From Pseudomonas fluorescens (GTDB lineage: Bacteria > Pseudomonadota > Gammaproteobacteria > Pseudomonadales > Pseudomonadaceae), in contig NZ_CABVHK010000009.1 of the NCBI RefSeq assembly GCF_902497785.1, positions 62,001 through 126,000 on the forward strand: 64,000 nt of DNA. Direction: 5' to 3'. Numbering within the stretch: position 1 is the first letter of the stretch; every line of letters starts with the position of its first letter. Positions 60,233-64,000 of this stretch are shown piece by piece. Both the position numbers and the translations under genes were made by a program. Below the pieces are notes generated by a model, which made no database searches, had not been told where the DNA came from, and saw only the letters and a list, made by a program, of their open reading frames with translations.

Positions 60233-61144
60233 TCAAGAGGCGCAGGCCATGATCAGAAACTGTCGGAATGCCTGGGTCGGTGCCGACAAACAGTTATCCG
60301 GCAGCCAGATCAGCCCCAGTTCCATGGGTGGAATCACATCCACCAGCGGCCGGATTTCAATCTTCTTGCCTTCCAGAGACCAGGCCCGGTACAGCATGTC
60401 CGAGAGAATGGTCACACCGAAACCATGCCCCACCAGCCCGCGCAATGCCTCCATGGATGAGGTACGAAAAGCCACCTTGGGTGCCAGTCCGCGGGATTCC
60501 CAATAGCGCATGGTCGAGGTCTCCCCCTCATCGACCGTGGCCAGGATATAGGCATGCTCGGCGACGTCTTCGAGATTGATCGAGGTGGCAGACATCAATG
60601 GGTGCTGACTTGCCAGCCAGAGTTGGCGGCGCGAACGAATTAGCACATGGTGAGCGAAACCGTGCAAGTTCGGCGTATTGGAGACAATTGCCAGGCCCAA
60701 GTCGAGGTCGCCATTGCTCAGGGCCGCTTCAATGCTCTGGCGGTCCATGTCGATCAGGTCGATCTCTACCTGAGGGTAGCTACGTTTGAAGCGTGCCAGC
60801 AGCGCTGGCAGAAAGTAACCGAGCACCGTGTAGGAGGCACCCACACGCACGGTTCCTTGCATCGCATGGCCGAGAAACAGCGGTTCACTGAGAGCGTCCT
60901 GCAGCGTGTCGAGAATGTGCCGCGCATGCTGGGAAAACTTGTTGCCTTCAGCGGTCAGCGCCACGCCATGGGGCAAGCGGTCGAACAAGCTGACGCCCAA
61001 GGACTGTTCCAGATGCAACACCGCCGCAGTAATCGCCGACTGCGATACATGCGCCTTCAGCGCCGCCTGGGAAAACTGGCCGGCGTCGGCGGCGGCAACG
61101 AAATAGCGCAGTTGGCGCATGGAAATATCTTTGCCTTTCGTCAT
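60233..61144 (-). CDS. LysR-family transcriptional regulator
   Basis: A 303-residue LysR regulator. HTH near residues 18-55 (FSQAALKAHVSQSAITAAVLHLEQSLG), followed by an effector domain. An internal start (MRQLRYF, 61120) is also possible, since many LysR proteins begin there. Divergent from the AraC gene with a 142-bp gap. The role is unknown; it may respond to a pathway intermediate. Confidence 0.88.
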   Translation of the reverse strand: MTKGKDISMRQLRYFVAAADAGQFSQAALKAHVSQSAITAAVLHLEQSLGVSLFDRLPHGVALTAEGNKFSQHARHILDTLQDALSEPLFLGHAMQGTVRVGASYTVLGYFLPALLARFKRSYPQVEIDLIDMDRQSIEAALSNGDLDLGLAIVSNTPNLHGFAHHVLIRSRRQLWLASQHPLMSATSINLEDVAEHAYILATVDEGETSTMRYWESRGLAPKVAFRTSSMEALRGLVGHGFGVTILSDMLYRAWSLEGKKIEIRPLVDVIPPMELGLIWLPDNCLSAPTQAFRQFLIMACAS

Positions 61145-61286
61145 CTGATTTTCTGATACCTGCCGCCTGAATATATGAAACAGCTCGGTCCACGGGCTGG
61201 TTACACTCGAGACCGGGTAGCTGCCCTGACGTATCGTTATCCTTCGAATTTCAGCGCCAATAATAAAAATGGCTGAAGGTTGAAAA

Positions 61287-62192
61287 ATGAACGCGATCCA
61301 CTACAGCGAGTACGACTGTGAAGCGTCAGGTAATTTCCTGACCGAAGCTTCATTGGCCAGGCAAGGCTTCGACATCCGGGTCGAACACGCGCAATGGTCC
61401 AACACTGGCACTGCCTTGATAGAAACCGGCGACAGTTGCCTGTTGCGCTTGATGCTGCCGGCCAGCTCGCAGATCAAGCCTAACTGCGGCGGTTTTTCCA
61501 GCCACGGTGCGCCTCAATTCCAACCCCTGGGCAAGCTGTTGTTCATTCCCCATGGCACCGAGTTCCACCTGCGTCACGATGCCGGAGAGCAAAAGGCCCT
61601 TGTGTGTCTATTCGACCCCTCCTCACTCGGCGTCCTGGGCAGCTATCGCTGGAACTGGCAGGACAACGTCAGCGCAGCCATGCTCAACCTGCAAAGCGGC
61701 TACTTGCACGCCTCGTTGCAACGGCTGGCCGAAGAAGTCGCCAACCCCGGCTTCGCCAGCGAGCTGCACACCGAGTGCCTGCTCACCAGCATTGCCTTGG
61801 ACCTGCGCCGCGAATTTATCGACGCGCCCGACGATGCCACTTGTTCCTCACACTGCGCTGAAAAACTCAGCCATCGTCAACTCAACATCCTGCGTGAATT
61901 GCTCGACAGCGCCAGTGACGAAGGCCGCTCACTGGGCCACTTGGCGCGGGCCTGCGAACTGCCGTTGCGGACCCTGTCCAGTCGCTGCAAAAACACCACC
62001 GGCATGACCTTGCGCCAGTACGCCGCGCAAACCCGTTTGCAAAAAGCCGTGGCGCTGTTGGCTGACCCACGGTTGCTGATCAAACAAGTGGCCTATCAGG
62101 CCGGCTTCAACAACGCCGCCGCTTTCAGCGCGGCCTTCCGTAAAGAGCTCGGTGTCACACCCGAGGAATTTCGCCACCAGCGCCAGCGCTGA
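61287..62192 (+). CDS. AraC-family transcriptional regulator
   Basis: A 301-residue regulator with an N-terminal sensor domain and a C-terminal double HTH of the AraC type (SLGHLARACELPLRTLSSRC and LIKQVAYQAGFNNAAAFSAAFR). It ends shortly after ELGVTPEEFR. AAGG precedes the ATG. Divergent from LysR. It probably activates a catabolic operon. Confidence 0.9.
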   Translation: MNAIHYSEYDCEASGNFLTEASLARQGFDIRVEHAQWSNTGTALIETGDSCLLRLMLPASSQIKPNCGGFSSHGAPQFQPLGKLLFIPHGTEFHLRHDAGEQKALVCLFDPSSLGVLGSYRWNWQDNVSAAMLNLQSGYLHASLQRLAEEVANPGFASELHTECLLTSIALDLRREFIDAPDDATCSSHCAEKLSHRQLNILRELLDSASDEGRSLGHLARACELPLRTLSSRCKNTTGMTLRQYAAQTRLQKAVALLADPRLLIKQVAYQAGFNNAAAFSAAFRKELGVTPEEFRHQRQR

Positions 62193-62231
62193 AAGGCACC
62201 CGGACAAGGGCGCCTTCCAGCAATACGGGCT

Positions 62232-63158
62232 TTAACGACGAATCGTGGCGGTGATTTTGGCGTGTGGCCCATTGACCTGCGCGGCCCAGGCTTCAGCCGC
62301 CTGATCGAGGGTAAAATCCAGGTAATCCACCTGAATCTGCTGCTCTTTGGCGATCTTCAGCAGACGCAGCCAGATCTGTTCACGGTCTGCGGGCGGGCGC
62401 TGGCCAGTGCCGATGCACGACAGATTGCGAAACAACAGATCGGCAATATCCAGATTGAGCTGGCGGCCGGCTCCCGTGCCAATGGTCATGATCCGTGCGC
62501 CCCAGTTGGTGGCCTTCAGCGACGTCAACATCGGTTGACCGCACACGAGGTCGAGCACCACATCAAATCCGCCATCGGCCGCATCCTTGAGCGCCGCGAC
62601 GTCATCGCTGCCACCCAGGGTCACCACTTCATCGGCAAGGCCTCGCGACTTCAACCGCCCCAGTGCTTCAGCGGACCGGGCAGCACCGACCACTTTGCCT
62701 GCACCCAGACCGCGCGCCAGTTGCAGGGCGATCTGGCCGAGCGTGCCGGTGGCGCCCAGGATCAGCACCTTCTCACCCTTCTGAATCGCGGCTTTTTCCA
62801 GGGGCACGATGGCGCCGGTCGCAGCGATGCCCATGCTGATCGCGGTTTTATCGTCCACGTCGTCCGGCACATTCCATACTTCGGCTTGCGGCACCAGGGT
62901 GCGCTCTGCCCAGGCACCAAACGGCAACACCGAGCGCTCGCCGAAATACACCCGGCGGCCATCCGGCGCACGGCCAACGCCTTCTCCGCGAATGACACAG
63001 GGATATTCAACACCCAGACGGTAGGCGCCGAGTACATCCCAGCCACCAAGGCCAGCGGTATCGACATCGATCAGCACCGAGCCGTCTAGCGGCTGCGGAT
63101 CACGAAACTCGCCCACTACCGGCGGCGCATTGCGCTCGGAAATGATTGCTGCACGCAT
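62232..63158 (-). CDS. Zinc-free MDR oxidoreductase (quinone oxidoreductase-like)
   Basis: A 308-residue medium-chain dehydrogenase/reductase. The NADPH fold is VLILGATGTLGQIALQLARGL. No zinc-ligand pattern is evident, consistent with the quinone oxidoreductase/enoyl reductase branch. AAGGAG precedes ATG 63158. Site K is 50 bp upstream. It may reduce an enone of the terpenoid skeleton. Confidence 0.88.
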   Translation of the reverse strand: MRAAIISERNAPPVVGEFRDPQPLDGSVLIDVDTAGLGGWDVLGAYRLGVEYPCVIRGEGVGRAPDGRRVYFGERSVLPFGAWAERTLVPQAEVWNVPDDVDDKTAISMGIAATGAIVPLEKAAIQKGEKVLILGATGTLGQIALQLARGLGAGKVVGAARSAEALGRLKSRGLADEVVTLGGSDDVAALKDAADGGFDVVLDLVCGQPMLTSLKATNWGARIMTIGTGAGRQLNLDIADLLFRNLSCIGTGQRPPADREQIWLRLLKIAKEQQIQVDYLDFTLDQAAEAWAAQVNGPHAKITATIRR

Positions 63159-63207
63159 GGCATTCTCCTTGTCTGTTTTATTGTCAGGCTGCACTCGAGG
63201 CAATAAT

Positions 63208-63232
63208 TGAACATTATTCTGTTATTTGTCTA
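63208..63232. promoter_or_regulatory. Putative regulon operator (site K)
   Basis: TGAACA-N13-TGTCTA, 10 of 12 arm positions, 50 bp upstream of the MDR gene and 20 bp beyond the stop of the MFS gene. Confidence 0.5.
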
Positions 63233-63252
63233 TATTTACTTCGGCAGCTTCT

Positions 63253-64000
63253 CTAACTGGCAACTAATGGCTCGGACTGATATCGCGGATACCCACCCAA
63301 TGTCAGCAGCAGCAATGGGCCGACGACAAAGCAGATAAAACTGAACAGCAGCATGGCCGAGTAGCCACCGGTGAGCTTGAACAACCCGGCGAACAGTAAC
63401 GGCGAGATCGCCGCACCTGCGGTAATCAAGCCCAGGTGCGCGCCAAACAAGCGGCCGTAGTCGCGCATGCCGAAGTAACGGGCGATCAGGAAAGCAGCGA
63501 TATCGAACTCGGCACCGGCACCCACGCCGACCAGCAACGTGGCGAGGGTGTACATCGCAATACTGGAATCCCCATAGGCAAAAATGCCGCAGGCAAATGC
63601 CGGCATCAGCAGCGCGACAGAGGCAACACCGGGCGCCCACAACCGGTCAATCAGGTAGCCCACCAATAGTCGGCCAAGGATCAGCGACACGCCGAAGCTG
63701 GCGAAAATCTGACTGGCCTGCAGGGCGCTCAGGCCACGGTCCTGCAGCAACGGCACAATGTTGGTGACCATGCCCACCACGCACGACACCACCAACGTCA
63801 TCGACAGGTTGCACACCCAGAAACGCCAGGAGCGCATCGCCTCGCGCAGCAGTAGACCGCCGGTTTGTTCGCTGGTGGCGGGGAGTTGCGTCGAGTTGTG
63901 GCTGACATTGGTGGTCGGCAACAACCAGCGTAAGGCCAAGGGCAACGCCAGCAGCACCGGCAATACACCCAGCGCGAGGAATCCCGCCTGCCAATTCCAC
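63253..64000 (-). CDS. MFS transporter, C-terminal part (5' end outside window)
   Basis: The last ~248 residues of an MFS transporter paralogous to those at 26.3 and 30.5 kb: AEFDIAAFLIARYFGMRDYGRLFG, and WNWQAGFLALGVLPVLLALPL at the window edge. The frame is open to the last base, so the start lies beyond 64000. A monocarboxylate/oxalate-formate-type carrier; cargo unknown. Confidence 0.88.
   Translation of the reverse strand, partial: WNWQAGFLALGVLPVLLALPLALRWLLPTTNVSHNSTQLPATSEQTGGLLLREAMRSWRFWVCNLSMTLVVSCVVGMVTNIVPLLQDRGLSALQASQIFASFGVSLILGRLLVGYLIDRLWAPGVASVALLMPAFACGIFAYGDSSIAMYTLATLLVGVGAGAEFDIAAFLIARYFGMRDYGRLFGAHLGLITAGAAISPLLFAGLFKLTGGYSAMLLFSFICFVVGPLLLLTLGGYPRYQSEPLVAS

Noticed and set aside
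1..64000. tRNA or rRNA genes, insertion sequences, CRISPR arrays, phage or plasmid genes
   Set aside because: No cloverleaf, transposase, repeat-spacer array or mobility gene was seen. The island may still be horizontally acquired, but nothing in the window shows it.

Overview
The window is a GC-rich, gene-dense stretch of a Pseudomonas-type chromosome devoted to catabolism of a hydrophobic, probably terpenoid, substrate. It has strong Shine-Dalgarno sites, many ATGA and TGATG gene overlaps, and REP-like palindromes typical of fluorescent pseudomonads. No RNA genes, insertion sequences or CRISPR arrays were seen.

The core (about 13.1-26.0 kb) has the gene content and order I recall for the dit cluster of Pseudomonas abietaniphila, which degrades abietane resin acids: a [3Fe-4S]-type ferredoxin (ditA3), SDR (ditB), extradiol dioxygenase (ditC), FAH-family protein (ditD), MFS permease (ditE), IclR regulator (ditR), SCPx-type thiolase (ditF), SDR (ditG), FAH-family protein (ditH), Rieske alpha and beta subunits (ditA1, ditA2) and SDR (ditI). 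The ferredoxin lies about 9 kb from the oxygenase genes. The dit symbols rest on family plus order, not on alignment.

Left arm (0-13 kb): side-chain and ring beta-oxidation functions (enoyl-CoA hydratase, an acyl-CoA dehydrogenase pair, thiolase, 3-hydroxyacyl-CoA dehydrogenase, AMP-forming CoA ligase), two amidohydrolases, an FAH protein, a cytochrome P450, a CMD-family protein and a TetR regulator. Middle (26-36 kb): MFS transporter, [2Fe-2S] ferredoxin and ferredoxin reductase (an electron chain for the P450s and/or the dioxygenase), then a second P450 operon facing its own TetR gene across a perfect palindrome. 36-47 kb: one long operon of DUF1302 outer-membrane protein, DUF1329 protein, YCF48-like propeller, RND/MMPL exporter, two-domain VOC dioxygenase, crotonase, SDR and CrtI-like FAD oxidoreductase. 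47-64 kb: an SDR-fold protein lacking its catalytic residues, a DMT exporter, an amidohydrolase / small-molecule-kinase-like / phosphatase operon, a second DUF1302/DUF1329 pair, and a GMC dehydrogenase/ALDH operon headed by a P450-ferredoxin deletion remnant. TetR, LysR and AraC regulators, a quinone-oxidoreductase-like MDR protein and a third MFS transporter (cut by the window edge) follow.

Inferred workflow: DUF1302/1329, RND and MFS proteins move the substrate; P450s with GMC and ALDH oxidise alkyl groups; the CoA ligase and beta-oxidation set trim acyl chains; the Rieske enzyme dihydroxylates an aromatic ring; SDRs re-aromatise it; DitC cleaves the catechol; FAH proteins, amidohydrolases and the SCPx thiolase with its DUF35 partner process the products.

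The most notable non-coding signal is a 25-bp pseudo-palindrome, TGAACA-N13-TGTTCA, found upstream of most of the operons. It suggests one dimeric regulator controlling a regulon across the whole 64 kb.
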